Assembly: GCF_029223255.1 (NCBI RefSeq) | Contig: NZ_JARHUC010000002.1 | Location: 186,001 to 250,000 of the forward strand | From: Albimonas marina | Lineage (GTDB): Bacteria > Pseudomonadota > Alphaproteobacteria > Rhodobacterales > Rhodobacteraceae | Direction of reading: 5' to 3' | DNA: 64,000 nt | Shown here: positions 45,291 to 53,719 of the stretch, one piece after another | Numbering within the stretch: position 1 is the stretch's first letter | How the letters are laid out: each line of letters starts with the position of its first letter | Notes under the pieces: generated by a model | Database searches by the model: none | What the model saw: the letters and a program-made list of their open reading frames with translations, nothing else | What the model was told of the DNA's origin: nothing | Made by a program: the position numbers and the translations under genes

Positions 45291-45959
45291 ATGACGGCGG
45301 GCGAACGCGAGGGAACGGCCGAGGAGGTCATGCAGCTGATCTTCTCGCTGCGCTCCAAGGGCGTGACCGACAAGCGCGTGCTGGACGCCATCGAGAAGAC
45401 GCCGCGGGCGGCCTTCCTCGACCGCTCCTTCAAGGACCGGGCGTGGGAGGACATCCCCCTGCCCATCGCCTGCGGGCAGACCATCTCCCAGCCCTCTGTG
45501 GTCGGGCAGATGACCCAGGCGCTGGGGGCGACGCCGCGGTGCAAGGTGCTCGAGGTCGGCACCGGCTCGGGCTACCAGGCGGCGATCCTGGCGCGGCTCG
45601 CGCGGCGGGTCTACTCGGTGGAGCGGCACCGCCCGCTCGCCCGCCAGGCCCGCGAGGTGATCGAGCGCAAATTGCACCTCTCCAACGTCTCGATCATGAC
45701 GGCGGACGGCGCGCTGGGCCTGCCCGATCAGGCGCCCTTCGACCGCATCATGGTCACCGCCGCGGCCGAGGACGTGCCCGCGATCCTGCTGGGCCAGCTT
45801 CGCGAAGGCGGGGTGATGGTCCTGCCCGTGGGCCAGACCGACGACGTGCAGCAGCTTCTGCGGGTCGAAAAGACGCCCGACGGCCTGCAATATTCCGAGC
45901 TGTCGCCCGTCCGCTTCGTGCCGCTGCTTGAGGGCGTGGCCGCGGACGTGGTTGACTGA
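45291..45959 (+). CDS. pcm: Protein-L-isoaspartate O-methyltransferase
   Basis: 222 residues. Repairs isoaspartyl residues with S-adenosylmethionine. Characteristic runs are [38 protein letters not shown] (substrate pocket) and [19 protein letters not shown] (SAM site). ATG 45291 after GAGGGGGCGCGC. It belongs to the surE-pcm-nlpD stationary-phase cluster; the nlpD-like gene starts 85 bp downstream. Confidence 0.97.
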   Translation: MTAGEREGTAEEVMQLIFSLRSKGVTDKRVLDAIEKTPRAAFLDRSFKDRAWEDIPLPIACGQTISQPSVVGQMTQALGATPRCKVLEVGTGSGYQAAILARLARRVYSVERHRPLARQAREVIERKLHLSNVSIMTADGALGLPDQAPFDRIMVTAAAEDVPAILLGQLREGGVMVLPVGQTDDVQQLLRVEKTPDGLQYSELSPVRFVPLLEGVAADVVD

Positions 45960-46044
45960 GCCGCGACCCCATCGGTCGGGCCGGATCTCGCCGGCCCCGC
46001 CCCCCGGCCCTTGCGCCGCCCGAGTTCCGACGCGCAGAGACGCC

Positions 46045-47517
46045 ATGACCCAGTCGATCTTCTTCGCCGCCCCCCGTCCCGAGACCGAGGCCCGCTCCGG
46101 CGCCGAGGCCCGGCGCGCCCGGGCCTTCCCCCTGCTGATCGCCGCCTCGGCGCTGGCGCTGGCCGCCTGCTCCGACGGGTCGGGCGGCGGCGCGGAGCGG
46201 GCCGCCCCCGCGGCGCCCGCGCCCGCGGCCCCCGCGCCGACGGCGGCGCCCTTGCCCGCCAACCCCACGACCCCGGATTCGCGCGGCGTGATCGTCTACC
46301 AGGACTATTCCGCGGTGGTCGCGCGCCGGGGCGACACGGTGCAGGCGATGGCGCTGCGCGTGGGCGTCTCGCCCGCCGAGCTCGCGGCCTACAACGGCCT
46401 GCCGACCAGCTACATCCCCTCGCCCGGCGACGAGCTGGTGCTGCCCCCGCGCGCGGGCGGCTATGCCTCGGCGGGCGGATCGGCGGCGGAGGCGCCGCAG
46501 GCGCTGTCCGCGGCCCCCTCCGCCCCGAGCGGCCCCGCGCCGGCGGCGGCGGTGACCTCGGCCTCCGCCGCGTCGGTCGAGACGACCACGGCCGCGGGCG
46601 GCTGGTCGCCCTCGATGGTCGAGGGGGCGCTGCAGCGCTCGAACGCGCCGGCCGACGTCTCCTCGGGCTCGCCCCGGCTGGGGACAGGCGCGGGATCGGG
46701 CGGCGGCGGCTCGGACGTGGGCTATCACGACGTGGCCGACGGCGAGACGATCTATTCCATCGCGCGCCAGTACGGGGTGACGCCGGAATCGCTGATCTCG
46801 TGGAACGCGCTGTCGGGGCCCGACTACCGGGTAACGGCGGGCCAGGTGCTGGTGATCCCGGCGGCGGGCTCGGCCGCGGGCTCGACCGCCGCGCCGCTCT
46901 ACCCGCCGGGGGGCGAGGGCGTGGCGACGCCGCCGCCCTCCTCGGGCGCGCCGCTGCCGGCGGACACCCAGCAGGCCCGGCCCCTTCCCTCGCCGAACCT
47001 GAGCCAGTACCAGTCGCCGCCGCCGGCCCCGACGCCGGCGCCCGCCGCCGCCCCCGCGGCCGCGCCGGCGATCTCGGCCCCCGTCGAGGCCGCGCCGCAG
47101 CCCGCCTCCGTCGAGCGCGCAGCGCCCGCGCCCACGGCCAGCGTCGCGCCCGGCAAGCTGCTGCGGCCGGTGCCGGGGCGGATCGTGTCGGGGTTCAACC
47201 GCTCCGGCTCGGGCAAGCGCAACGACGGCGTGGACTTCGCGGCGACGCCGGGCGAGGCGGTGTCGGCCGCGGCGGCCGGGACGGTGGCGCTGGTCTCGCG
47301 CTCGCTGGGCGAGTGGGGAAACATCGTGCTGGTGCGCCACACGGACGAGATGATGACCGTCTACAGCCGCCTGGGAGACATCTCGGTGACCAAGGGCGAG
47401 ACGGTGGCCGCCGGCCAGCGGATCGGCGCGGTGGGCCAGCCGGACTCCGGCGCGGCCACCCTCCACTTCGAGGTGCGCAAGGGCGCCTTCTCCGAGAATC
47501 CGGAGACCTATTTCTGA
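46045..47517 (+). CDS. nlpD: NlpD-like lipoprotein: two LysM domains and a degenerate LytM (M23) domain
   Basis: 490 residues. Lipobox LAAC after ASALALAAC (Cys near 42; the start leaves a long basic n-region). LysM domains lie at about 90-132 (VVARRGDTVQAMALRVGVS) and 230-275 (HDVADGETIYSIARQYGVT), each binding peptidoglycan. Proline/alanine linkers lead to a C-terminal M23 fold (LLRPVPGRIVSGF, then LVRHTDEMMTVYSRLGDI). The zinc ligands are degraded: the first His is Asn in RNDGVDF, and the first His of HxH is missing in ATLHFEVR. That is the state of E. coli NlpD, which activates the amidase AmiC instead of cutting peptidoglycan. ATG 46045. Confidence 0.92.
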   Translation: MTQSIFFAAPRPETEARSGAEARRARAFPLLIAASALALAACSDGSGGGAERAAPAAPAPAAPAPTAAPLPANPTTPDSRGVIVYQDYSAVVARRGDTVQAMALRVGVSPAELAAYNGLPTSYIPSPGDELVLPPRAGGYASAGGSAAEAPQALSAAPSAPSGPAPAAAVTSASAASVETTTAAGGWSPSMVEGALQRSNAPADVSSGSPRLGTGAGSGGGGSDVGYHDVADGETIYSIARQYGVTPESLISWNALSGPDYRVTAGQVLVIPAAGSAAGSTAAPLYPPGGEGVATPPPSSGAPLPADTQQARPLPSPNLSQYQSPPPAPTPAPAAAPAAAPAISAPVEAAPQPASVERAAPAPTASVAPGKLLRPVPGRIVSGFNRSGSGKRNDGVDFAATPGEAVSAAAAGTVALVSRSLGEWGNIVLVRHTDEMMTVYSRLGDISVTKGETVAAGQRIGAVGQPDSGAATLHFEVRKGAFSENPETYF

Positions 47518-47557
47518 GCGTCCAGCGGCTTGCCGCGAAGACCTGAGGTTTCTCTGC

Positions 47558-47580
47558 AAGGCCGCCCTTCGGGCGGCCTT
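47558..47580 (+). terminator. Terminator after nlpD
   Basis: AAGGCCGCCC (47558-47567) pairs perfectly with GGGCGGCCTT (47571-47580). Convergent genes face it. A second small hairpin, CGGGGTCT/AGACCCCG at 47610-47627, may end the opposite transcript. Confidence 0.7.
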
Positions 47581-47706
47581 CGCGCTTTCAGCGCGGACGA
47601 ACGGCGCGACGGGGTCTCAAGACCCCGCCGCAGCTCGCTGAGTTTCTAGGGAAAAAGCTGGCTGGAGACCGCGCCGACCGGCGCAGCCGCAGCCGCGCAG
47701 GCGGCG

Positions 47707-48597
47707 TCAGCCGATGGCGACGCCCCGGCGGCCGGCGAGGTCGGTGACGAACTGCCAGGCCACGCGCCCGGAGACCGAGCCGCGGGTCTGGCGCCACTCG
47801 ATCGCCTCGGCGCGCAGCTCCTCGTCGCCGATCTTGATGCCGAAGGCGTCGCAGTAGCCGCGGATCATCGCGAGATACTGGTCCTGCGCGCAGGCGTGGA
47901 AGCCCAGCCACAGGCCGAAGCGGTCGGAGAGGCTCACCTTCTCCTCCGTCGCCTCGGAGGGGCTGATGGCGGTGGAGCGCTCGTTCTCGATCATGTCGCG
48001 CGGCATCAGGTGCCGGCGGTTCGAGGTGGCGTAGAAGATCACGTTGGCCGGCCGCCCCTCGACGCCCCCGTCCAGCACGGCCTTCAGGCTCTTGTAATGC
48101 GCGTCGTCCTTGTCGAACGAGAGGTCGTCGCAGAACAGCAGGAAGCGCCGGTCGGCGGCGGCCCGCAGATGGGTCAGCAGGCGGCCGATGCTCGGCAGAT
48201 CCTCGCGCTGGATTTCCACAAGGACCAGAGGGACTTCGCGCCCGTCGTTCACCCGCGCATGGGCGGCCTTCACCAGGCTCGACTTGCCCATGCCCCGCGC
48301 GCCCCACAGCAGCGCGTTGTTCGCCGGCAGCCCGTCGGCGAAGCGCCGGGTGTTGTCGAGCAGCACGTCGCGGGAGCGGTCGATGCCCACCAGCAGGTCC
48401 AGGTCCACCCGGCTGACCGTCGGCACCGGGTCCAGCCGGTCGGGCGAGGCGTGCCAGACGTAGGCGTCGGCCTGCGTGAAGTCCGGCGTCGCCAGCGGCG
48501 GCGGGCTCATCCGCTCCAGCGCCGCGACGAGGCGGGTGACCAGGTCCTCGCCTTCCGTCTCGGGCTTGGCGATCAGGGGGCGGGCGAAACCGGTCAT
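47707..48597 (-). CDS. DUF815 family ATP-binding protein
   Basis: 296 residues, AAA-like. Walker A is LLWGARGMGKSSLVKAAH (about 97-114) and the Walker B-like strand is RFLLFCDDLSFDKDD. Conserved DUF815 phrases include LDGGVEGRPANVIFYATSNRRHLMPRDM and the arginine region SLSDRFGLWLGFH. Function is not established; the gene accompanies tat genes in many Rhodobacterales. ATG 48597 overlaps the tatC stop by four bases, so it is the last gene of tatABC-DUF815 and may be translated by coupling. Confidence 0.9.
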   Translation of the reverse strand: MTGFARPLIAKPETEGEDLVTRLVAALERMSPPPLATPDFTQADAYVWHASPDRLDPVPTVSRVDLDLLVGIDRSRDVLLDNTRRFADGLPANNALLWGARGMGKSSLVKAAHARVNDGREVPLVLVEIQREDLPSIGRLLTHLRAAADRRFLLFCDDLSFDKDDAHYKSLKAVLDGGVEGRPANVIFYATSNRRHLMPRDMIENERSTAISPSEATEEKVSLSDRFGLWLGFHACAQDQYLAMIRGYCDAFGIKIGDEELRAEAIEWRQTRGSVSGRVAWQFVTDLAGRRGVAIG

Positions 48598-49415
48598 GTG
48601 AGGTCCATATCCTCCTCGTCCTCCTCCTCCTGGCGGGCGCGCTTGCGCTCGGCCGCGCGGACGAGGTGGATCGAGATCTCGTAGAGGCCGTAGACCGGGA
48701 TGCCCAGGCCCAGCTGGCTGAGCGGGTCCGGCGGGGTCAGGATGGCGGCGGCGGCGGCGATGGCGACGATCGCGTACTTGCGCGTGCGCGCCAGCCCGTC
48801 GGCCGAGACCAGGCCCGCGCGACCCAGCAGGGTCAGCAGCACCGGCAGCTGGAAGCAGATGCCGAAGGCCAGGATGAAGGTCATCATGATGTCCAGGTAG
48901 TCCCGGACCTTGCCGAGGAACTCCGTGGACGTGGCCAGGCCGTCGCCGTCGCCGGTGGTGCCGTAGTCGAGGAAGAAGCCGAAGGCCATCGGCGCGACGA
49001 AGAAGTAGACGAGGCACGCGCCGGTGAAGAACAGGATCGGCGTGGCCACGAGGAACGGCCAGAACGCGCCACGCTCGTTCTTGTAGAGGCCCGGGGCGAC
49101 GAACTTCCAGACCTGGGTGGCGATGATCGGGAAGGCCAGGAAGAAGCCGCCGAAGACCGCGAGGCGAAGGTCGGTGAAGAACTTCTCCTGCAGGGCGGTG
49201 TAGATCAGCCGCGGCTCCATCCCCCGGTCCAGCAGCGCGCCGCGCAGCGGGCCGGTGAGGATGTCGAAGATCTGGCGCGCGAAGATGAAGCAGAAGATCG
49301 TCGTCGCCGCGAAGCCCCACAGCGACCAGATCAGCCGGCTGCGCAGCTCGGTCAGATGCTCGATCAGGGGCGCGCGCGAGGCTTCGATCTCGTCCTCGTC
49401 GATATGGGTCGTCAT
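48594..49415 (-). CDS. tatC: Twin-arginine translocase subunit TatC
   Basis: 273 residues with six hydrophobic segments. TatC binds the twin-arginine signal peptide. Landmarks: PLIEHLTELRSRLIWSLWGF at the cytoplasmic N-terminus (LxELR motif), FFTDLRLAVFGGFFLAFPII and FGICFQLPVLLTLLGRAGL. An acidic and lysine-rich tail (ERKRARQEEEDEEDMD) ends the protein. ATG 49415; 79 bp after tatB. Confidence 0.97.
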   Translation of the reverse strand: MTTHIDEDEIEASRAPLIEHLTELRSRLIWSLWGFAATTIFCFIFARQIFDILTGPLRGALLDRGMEPRLIYTALQEKFFTDLRLAVFGGFFLAFPIIATQVWKFVAPGLYKNERGAFWPFLVATPILFFTGACLVYFFVAPMAFGFFLDYGTTGDGDGLATSTEFLGKVRDYLDIMMTFILAFGICFQLPVLLTLLGRAGLVSADGLARTRKYAIVAIAAAAAILTPPDPLSQLGLGIPVYGLYEISIHLVRAAERKRARQEEEDEEDMDLT

Positions 49416-49494
49416 CGGGTCTCACCCAGCGTTCGGGGGCCGGGGAGACCCCGGGGCCCGGCGTGCCGCCGCCGCCCCGACGGGGCGGCGGCGC

Positions 49495-50004
49495 TCACGC
49501 GGATTTCGAGGCCGGCGGCGGGGCCGCCGCGGCTGCGGGATCGGACGCGGGCGTGCCGGGCGCCGGGGTCGGGGCGGCGGAGGGCGAGGGGCCGGGGACC
49601 GCCTGTCCGGCAGCCTCCGCCTCGGCCTTGCGCGCGGCTTCCTGCTCGGCGGCCCAGGCGGCGTTCTCGGCCGCGTCCGCGGCGTCGAGCGAGCCCGCCT
49701 CGGGCTTGGTCTCGGAAGCGGTCTTGTCGCCGCCCTTCAGGAAGTCCTTCGCATAGGCCTTGGGCGCGCCGGGACCGACCTTGCGGTTCCACTCGCCCAT
49801 CGACTTCTGCACGTCCTTCAACTCGCCGAGGTCCGCGGCGTCGGCCGCGTCCTCCATGGTGCGCTGGAAGTCGCGCGCCATGCGCCGCGCCTTGGCCACG
49901 TACTGGCCGCAGGTGCGCAGCATTCCCGGTAGCTCCTTCGGGCCCACCACGATCAGCGCGAGCGCGCCGATCACCAGCAGTTCCGACCAGCCGATGTCGA
50001 ACAT
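49495..50004 (-). CDS. tatB: Sec-independent protein translocase subunit TatB
   Basis: 169 residues. The start [20 protein letters not shown] with the glutamate in the membrane segment, then [20 protein letters not shown], is the canonical TatB anchor and amphipathic helix. The C-terminal half is a low-complexity Ala/Pro/Glu tail of no recognised fold. ATG 50004, 31 bp after tatA. Confidence 0.95.
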   Translation of the reverse strand: MFDIGWSELLVIGALALIVVGPKELPGMLRTCGQYVAKARRMARDFQRTMEDAADAADLGELKDVQKSMGEWNRKVGPGAPKAYAKDFLKGGDKTASETKPEAGSLDAADAAENAAWAAEQEAARKAEAEAAGQAVPGPSPSAAPTPAPGTPASDPAAAAAPPPASKSA

Positions 50005-50035
50005 TCAGGCGACCTCCGCCGTCGCGGGTTGCGCC

Positions 50036-50260
50036 TCAGGCGTCCTTCTTCTCGGCCGTCGGGGTCACGTCCACGGCGTCGTCGCCGGGCTCGCCGACCC
50101 GCTTGGTCGAGGTCGTGGACGTGTCGTCGTCCTGCATGCCCTTCTTGAAGGACTTGATGCCCTTCGCGACGTCGCCCATCACGCCGGAGATCTTGCCGCG
50201 CCCGAAGAGCAGCACGACGAGGACGGCGACGATCAGGATCTGCCAAATGCTCGGGGCCAT
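50036..50260 (-). CDS. tatA: Twin-arginine translocase subunit TatA
   Basis: 74 residues. [20 protein letters not shown] is the TatA anchor with the FGRGKI hinge, followed by the amphipathic helix [18 protein letters not shown] and an acidic tail. ATG 50260 is preceded by GGGAGG at good spacing; an in-frame ATG at 50275 would add five residues. It forms the pore component with TatBC. Confidence 0.95.
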   Translation of the reverse strand: MAPSIWQILIVAVLVVLLFGRGKISGVMGDVAKGIKSFKKGMQDDDTSTTSTKRVGEPGDDAVDVTPTAEKKDA

Positions 50261-50537
50261 GGCCCTGCCTCCCATGTCTGGCTTCCGCGCGCCTTGGCGC
50301 GGACGGTCATCGCATCATGTATTGGATACTGACGCCCGGTTGAAGCCCCCATCGCCCTGCGCGGCCCCCACGCGTGCTGCGTCAATGGTCGCGGGGGGCG
50401 GGATTCCGGCCGTCGGCGGGACATCCTGCCCAGCGAACGGGCCGGGGTGCGTTCATCGGCCGCTCAGCGGAGGCGGTCGAGCGTGCGACGTCGGGCCGCC
50501 GGACGCGGCCCGGCCACGAGCAGGGAGAGAGAAGAAC

Positions 50538-50837
50538 ATGCGTCTTGGCGCCCTCTGCGCCGCGGGAGCGGCGATCCTCACGCTGGCGGCCTGCGAGCCC
50601 CAGCACCCCGGCCACCTGAAGGAGGGCGCGCGCGACGCCCCCAAGGCGGCCGAGCGGGTCTGCCGGCAGCGGGTGAAGGCCCGGACCGGGGACAAGCCGG
50701 TGCGGATCCTGAGCTCGGATCCCTCGGGCGGAACCTCGCTGGTGCGGCTGCGCGATCATCGCGACGCGGGCACCTGGCGCTGCACGGTCGACGACCGCAC
50801 CGGGCGGATCACCGACATGGTCTACAACGCCGACTGA
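50538..50837 (+). CDS. Small putative lipoprotein
   Basis: 99 residues. Signal peptide LCAAGAAILTLAAC with lipobox LAAC (Cys19). The short mature domain (AERVCRQRVKARTGDKPVRI, then GTSLVRLRDHRDAGTWRCTVDDRTGRITDM) has two more cysteines that could form a disulfide and resembles small periplasmic domains of the YPEB/DUF-type that are found in rhodobacteral lipoproteins; no family is certain. CAGGGAGAGAG precedes ATG 50538. A small hairpin at 50864-50882 separates it from the convergent ABC ATPase gene. Confidence 0.7.
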   Translation: MRLGALCAAGAAILTLAACEPQHPGHLKEGARDAPKAAERVCRQRVKARTGDKPVRILSSDPSGGTSLVRLRDHRDAGTWRCTVDDRTGRITDMVYNAD

Positions 50838-50863
50838 CGGCGCCAAGCCGTTGGCGAGGCGGG

Positions 50864-50882
50864 CGCTATCCGGCGGATAGCG
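50864..50882. terminator. Small hairpin between convergent genes
   Basis: CGCTATCC (50864-50871), GGC, GGATAGCG (50875-50882). An AT-containing perfect 8-bp stem in the 63-bp gap; weak candidate terminator for both sides. Confidence 0.4.
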
Positions 50883-50900
50883 TCCCATCGCGGGACGGGA

Positions 50901-51986
50901 TCAGGCCGCGGGGAAGACGAAGCAGCGGTCGCGGCGCAGGGACAGCCACAGGCCGGCCCCGCGCTCGGGCAGCCAGGCGCCGGGGACGGTGGCGCGCAGG
51001 ACCGAGCCGTCATGCTCCATGCGCACCTCGATCAGGCTGTCGGAGCCCATGAAGCGCGCCCGCTCCACCCGCCCGCGGGCGGGGGCGCCGTTGGCGGCCG
51101 AGGGGCGCGGGCCGCCCTGCCCCACGTCGGGGTCGATCTTCAGGTGCTGGGGGCGGATCACGATGTCCACCTCCTGCCCGTCCTCGAGCCCCGGGGTCAG
51201 GAACAGGCCGAAGGGCGTCTCGAGCTGGCGCTGGCGGGCGCGGGCCCGGATCACGTTGAGGTCCGAGAAGAACGCCGCCGCCTGGCGATCGGCGGGATAG
51301 TTGTAGATGTGGTAGGGCGCGCCGATCTGCACGATCCGTCCCGCCCGCATCAGCGCGATGCGGTCGGCCATGCGCATCGCCTCCTCGGGCTCGTGCGTCA
51401 CCAGCAGCACGCCCGCCCCCTCGGCCTTGAGGACCGAGAGCGCTTCGTCGCGCACCTCGTCGCGCAGGCGCTTGTCGAGGCCCGAGAAGGGCTCGTCCAT
51501 CAGCATCACGCGGGGGCTGGGCGCGAGCGCGCGGGCCAGCGCCACGCGCTGCTGCTCCCCGCCCGAGAGCTGGTGGGGATACTTGGGGCCGTAGCCCGCG
51601 AGGCCGACCTGGCGCAGCAGCTCCTCGACCCGGCCGGGATCGGCGGCGCGCTGGGCGCGCTTCAGGCCGAAGGCGATGTTCTCGGCGACCCGCAGGTGGG
51701 GGAACAGCGCGAAGTCCTGGAAGACGAGGCCCACGTTGCGCGCCTCGGGCGGGCGGTGGCGGCGGGCGTCGGAGACGACGTCGCCGTCGATGGCGACCGC
51801 GCCCGCGTCCTGCCGCTCGACCCCCGCCGCGATGCGCAGGGTGGTCGACTTGCCGCAGCCCGAGGGACCCAGCAGGCACAGGATCTCCCCCGGCGCGACC
51901 TCGAGCGAGACGTCGTCCACCACCGCCGCGCCCTCGTAGACCTGGCGCAGACCGTCGAGGGCCAGGCGAGGGGGGACGTCCGTCAA
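50901..51986 (-). CDS. ABC transporter ATP-binding protein, FbpC/PotA-like (orphan)
   Basis: 361 residues. Walker A GPSGCGKSTTL, signature LSGGEQQRVALARALA, Walker B VMLMDEPFSGLDKRLRDEV, H-loop LLVTHEPEEAMRMADRI. The C-terminal third is a TOBE-type regulatory region (DGQEVDIVIRPQHLKIDPD, GRVERARFMGSDSLIEVRME). These features match ferric-iron/spermidine-type importer ATPases. TTG 51986 was chosen because AGGAGG lies four bases upstream; the frame is open to ATG 52025 without a ribosome site. No permease or binding-protein gene adjoins it, so its membrane partner is elsewhere. Confidence 0.85.
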   Translation of the reverse strand: MTDVPPRLALDGLRQVYEGAAVVDDVSLEVAPGEILCLLGPSGCGKSTTLRIAAGVERQDAGAVAIDGDVVSDARRHRPPEARNVGLVFQDFALFPHLRVAENIAFGLKRAQRAADPGRVEELLRQVGLAGYGPKYPHQLSGGEQQRVALARALAPSPRVMLMDEPFSGLDKRLRDEVRDEALSVLKAEGAGVLLVTHEPEEAMRMADRIALMRAGRIVQIGAPYHIYNYPADRQAAAFFSDLNVIRARARQRQLETPFGLFLTPGLEDGQEVDIVIRPQHLKIDPDVGQGGPRPSAANGAPARGRVERARFMGSDSLIEVRMEHDGSVLRATVPGAWLPERGAGLWLSLRRDRCFVFPAA

Positions 51987-52132
51987 AAGGCCTCCTGCGG
52001 CGGCGGATGGGGGCGGGGCGCGCACGCGCTTCCCGAGCGTTTTTCTCAGGTTCGGCGGATAGCAACCGCGCCGCGCCGTGGCAAGCGGCGGCGGGACGCA
52101 CGGGGAGATGGGGACGGGCGGACGCGGCGCGC

Positions 52133-52666
52133 TCAGAGCCGGCGGATCATCGCCACCCGGTCCACGGTGGGCAGGCCGCGGGCGGCGAGACCCGCGGAAT
52201 CGCGCCGGCAGGGCTCGGTCCAGGCCTCGGGCGGCAGAGCGGCGAAGCCCAGGCGTTCGTAGAGGGGCGCGTTCCAGGCCACGTTGCGGAAGGTGGTGAG
52301 GGTCAGGGCGGCGAGCCCCCGCTCCGCCGTGCGGAGCATCGCCCGCTCGATCAGCGCGCGGGCGAGACCCCGGCGCTGGAATCGCGGCGCGACGTCGAGC
52401 TCGGCGAGGTGGAGCGTGCCGCTCGCCGCGTCGGGCTCGAGGATGGCGAAGCCCACGACCTGGTCGAAGAGCTCCGCCACCTCCAGCCGGCGCAGGGCGG
52501 CGGCCTGCGCGTGCTCGGCGGGCGGCGGCGGCGTGCGCGCCGCCACCCAGGGCTGGGGACTGTCGGCGAACTGCAGGGCGCAGGCCGCCTCGATCCGGGC
52601 GCAGGCGACCGCGTCCTCGACCCGGCCGGGCCGAAGGACGGGCGGAACCTCGCCCAGACCGCTCAT
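52133..52666 (-). CDS. GNAT family N-acetyltransferase
   Basis: 177 residues. GNAT landmarks are PVLRPGRVEDAVACARIEAA at the start, LHLAELDVAPRFQRRGLARALIERAM (acetyl-CoA loop QRRGLA, about 110) and FRNVAWNAPLYERLGFAAL near the C-terminus. Its ATG 52666 lies 35 bp downstream of the SDR stop on the same strand, so both are probably on one transcript. The substrate cannot be inferred. Confidence 0.85.
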   Translation of the reverse strand: MSGLGEVPPVLRPGRVEDAVACARIEAACALQFADSPQPWVAARTPPPPAEHAQAAALRRLEVAELFDQVVGFAILEPDAASGTLHLAELDVAPRFQRRGLARALIERAMLRTAERGLAALTLTTFRNVAWNAPLYERLGFAALPPEAWTEPCRRDSAGLAARGLPTVDRVAMIRRL

Positions 52667-52701
52667 GACGGCCCGCTCATCGCCGTGCGCCCGCGCGCCC
52701 C

Positions 52702-53496
52702 TCACATCGTGGTGTTGCCGATGCCCCCGTCGAGCAGGACGTTCTGGCCGATCATGAAGCCCACGTGCTGGGAGCACAGGAAGGCGCAGGTGGCGCCGAA
52801 CTCCGCCGGCGTGCCGATGCGCTTGGTGGGGATGGCGGAGGCGCGCTCGGCCATCGCCTCGTCCATGGTGATGCCGCGCTTCTCGACCTCGGCCGCGTTC
52901 AGCGACTTGATGCGGTCGGTGTCGTGGGCGCCCGGCAGCAGGTTGTTCATCACCACGCCGTGCTGGGCCACCTGGCGCGAGGTGCCGGCGACGTAGCCGG
53001 TCAGGCCCGCGCGAGCGGCGTTCGACAGGCCCAGCACCGGGATCGGCGACTTCACCGACTGCGAGGTGATGTTGACGATCCGGCCCCATTTCTTCTCGAT
53101 CATGCCGGGCAGGACCGCCTTGATCAGGGCGATGGGGGTCAGCATGTTGGAGTTCAGGGCCTTCAGCCAGTCGTCCTTCTCCCAGTCCGACCACATGCCC
53201 GGGGGCGGGCCGCCGGCGTTGTTGACCAGGATGTCCACGACCCCGCCGCCCATCTCGCGCGCCGCCGCCAGCACCGCGGCCTGCCCCTCGTCCGAGGTGA
53301 TGTCGCCCGCCACCGTCGCCACCTGCACCTGGTGGGCGGAGCGGATCTCGGTCGCGGTCGCCTCCAGCGCCTCGGCGCCGCGGGCGTTCAGGACGAGGTT
53401 CACGCCGGCCTCGGCCAGCGCCTGGGCGCAGCCCTTGCCGAGACCTTTGGAGCTTGCGCAGACGATGGCGGTCTTGCCGCGGATGCCGAGGTCCAT
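52702..53496 (-). CDS. SDR family oxidoreductase with altered active site
   Basis: 264 residues. The Rossmann start is IVCASSKGLGKGCAQALAEAG (TGxxxGxG-type with CASSKGLG), then NNAGGPPPG and the catalytic-type Ser in IVNITSQSV. The YxxxK pair, however, is replaced: the aligned stretch reads SNAARAGLTG, so Ser and Arg stand where Tyr and Lys should be. The rest (RQVAQHGVVMNNLLPGAHDTDRI, GQNVLLDGG) is ordinary for the family. A recognised subgroup of SDRs shows this change; whether it still reduces substrates is unclear. ATG 53496. Confidence 0.88.
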   Translation of the reverse strand: MDLGIRGKTAIVCASSKGLGKGCAQALAEAGVNLVLNARGAEALEATATEIRSAHQVQVATVAGDITSDEGQAAVLAAAREMGGGVVDILVNNAGGPPPGMWSDWEKDDWLKALNSNMLTPIALIKAVLPGMIEKKWGRIVNITSQSVKSPIPVLGLSNAARAGLTGYVAGTSRQVAQHGVVMNNLLPGAHDTDRIKSLNAAEVEKRGITMDEAMAERASAIPTKRIGTPAEFGATCAFLCSQHVGFMIGQNVLLDGGIGNTTM

Positions 53497-53719
53497 GGGG
53501 TTCCTCCCTCTTGGTTCGAGGCGCGCGGTTCGGGTCGCGCGCGGGGTTGTCCGCGCCGCCGCGCGGCGCATCGCGCCGTCGCGGCCCGGGCGGGGGGCGC
53601 GCGAACCCTAGGCCCGCCGCGGCGCCGGGACAAGGCGGCGCAGGCGATGGCGCGGGGCGGGCGCTTATCATGGGGCGGCGGGGCGCCTAAATATGCAGCG
53701 ACTTCAGAGGGAGAGCGCC

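Noticed and set aside
46045-47517. Active M23 endopeptidase call for the NlpD-like protein
   Set aside because: The first zinc ligand His is Asn and the HxH pair is incomplete, so an amidase-activator role is more likely.
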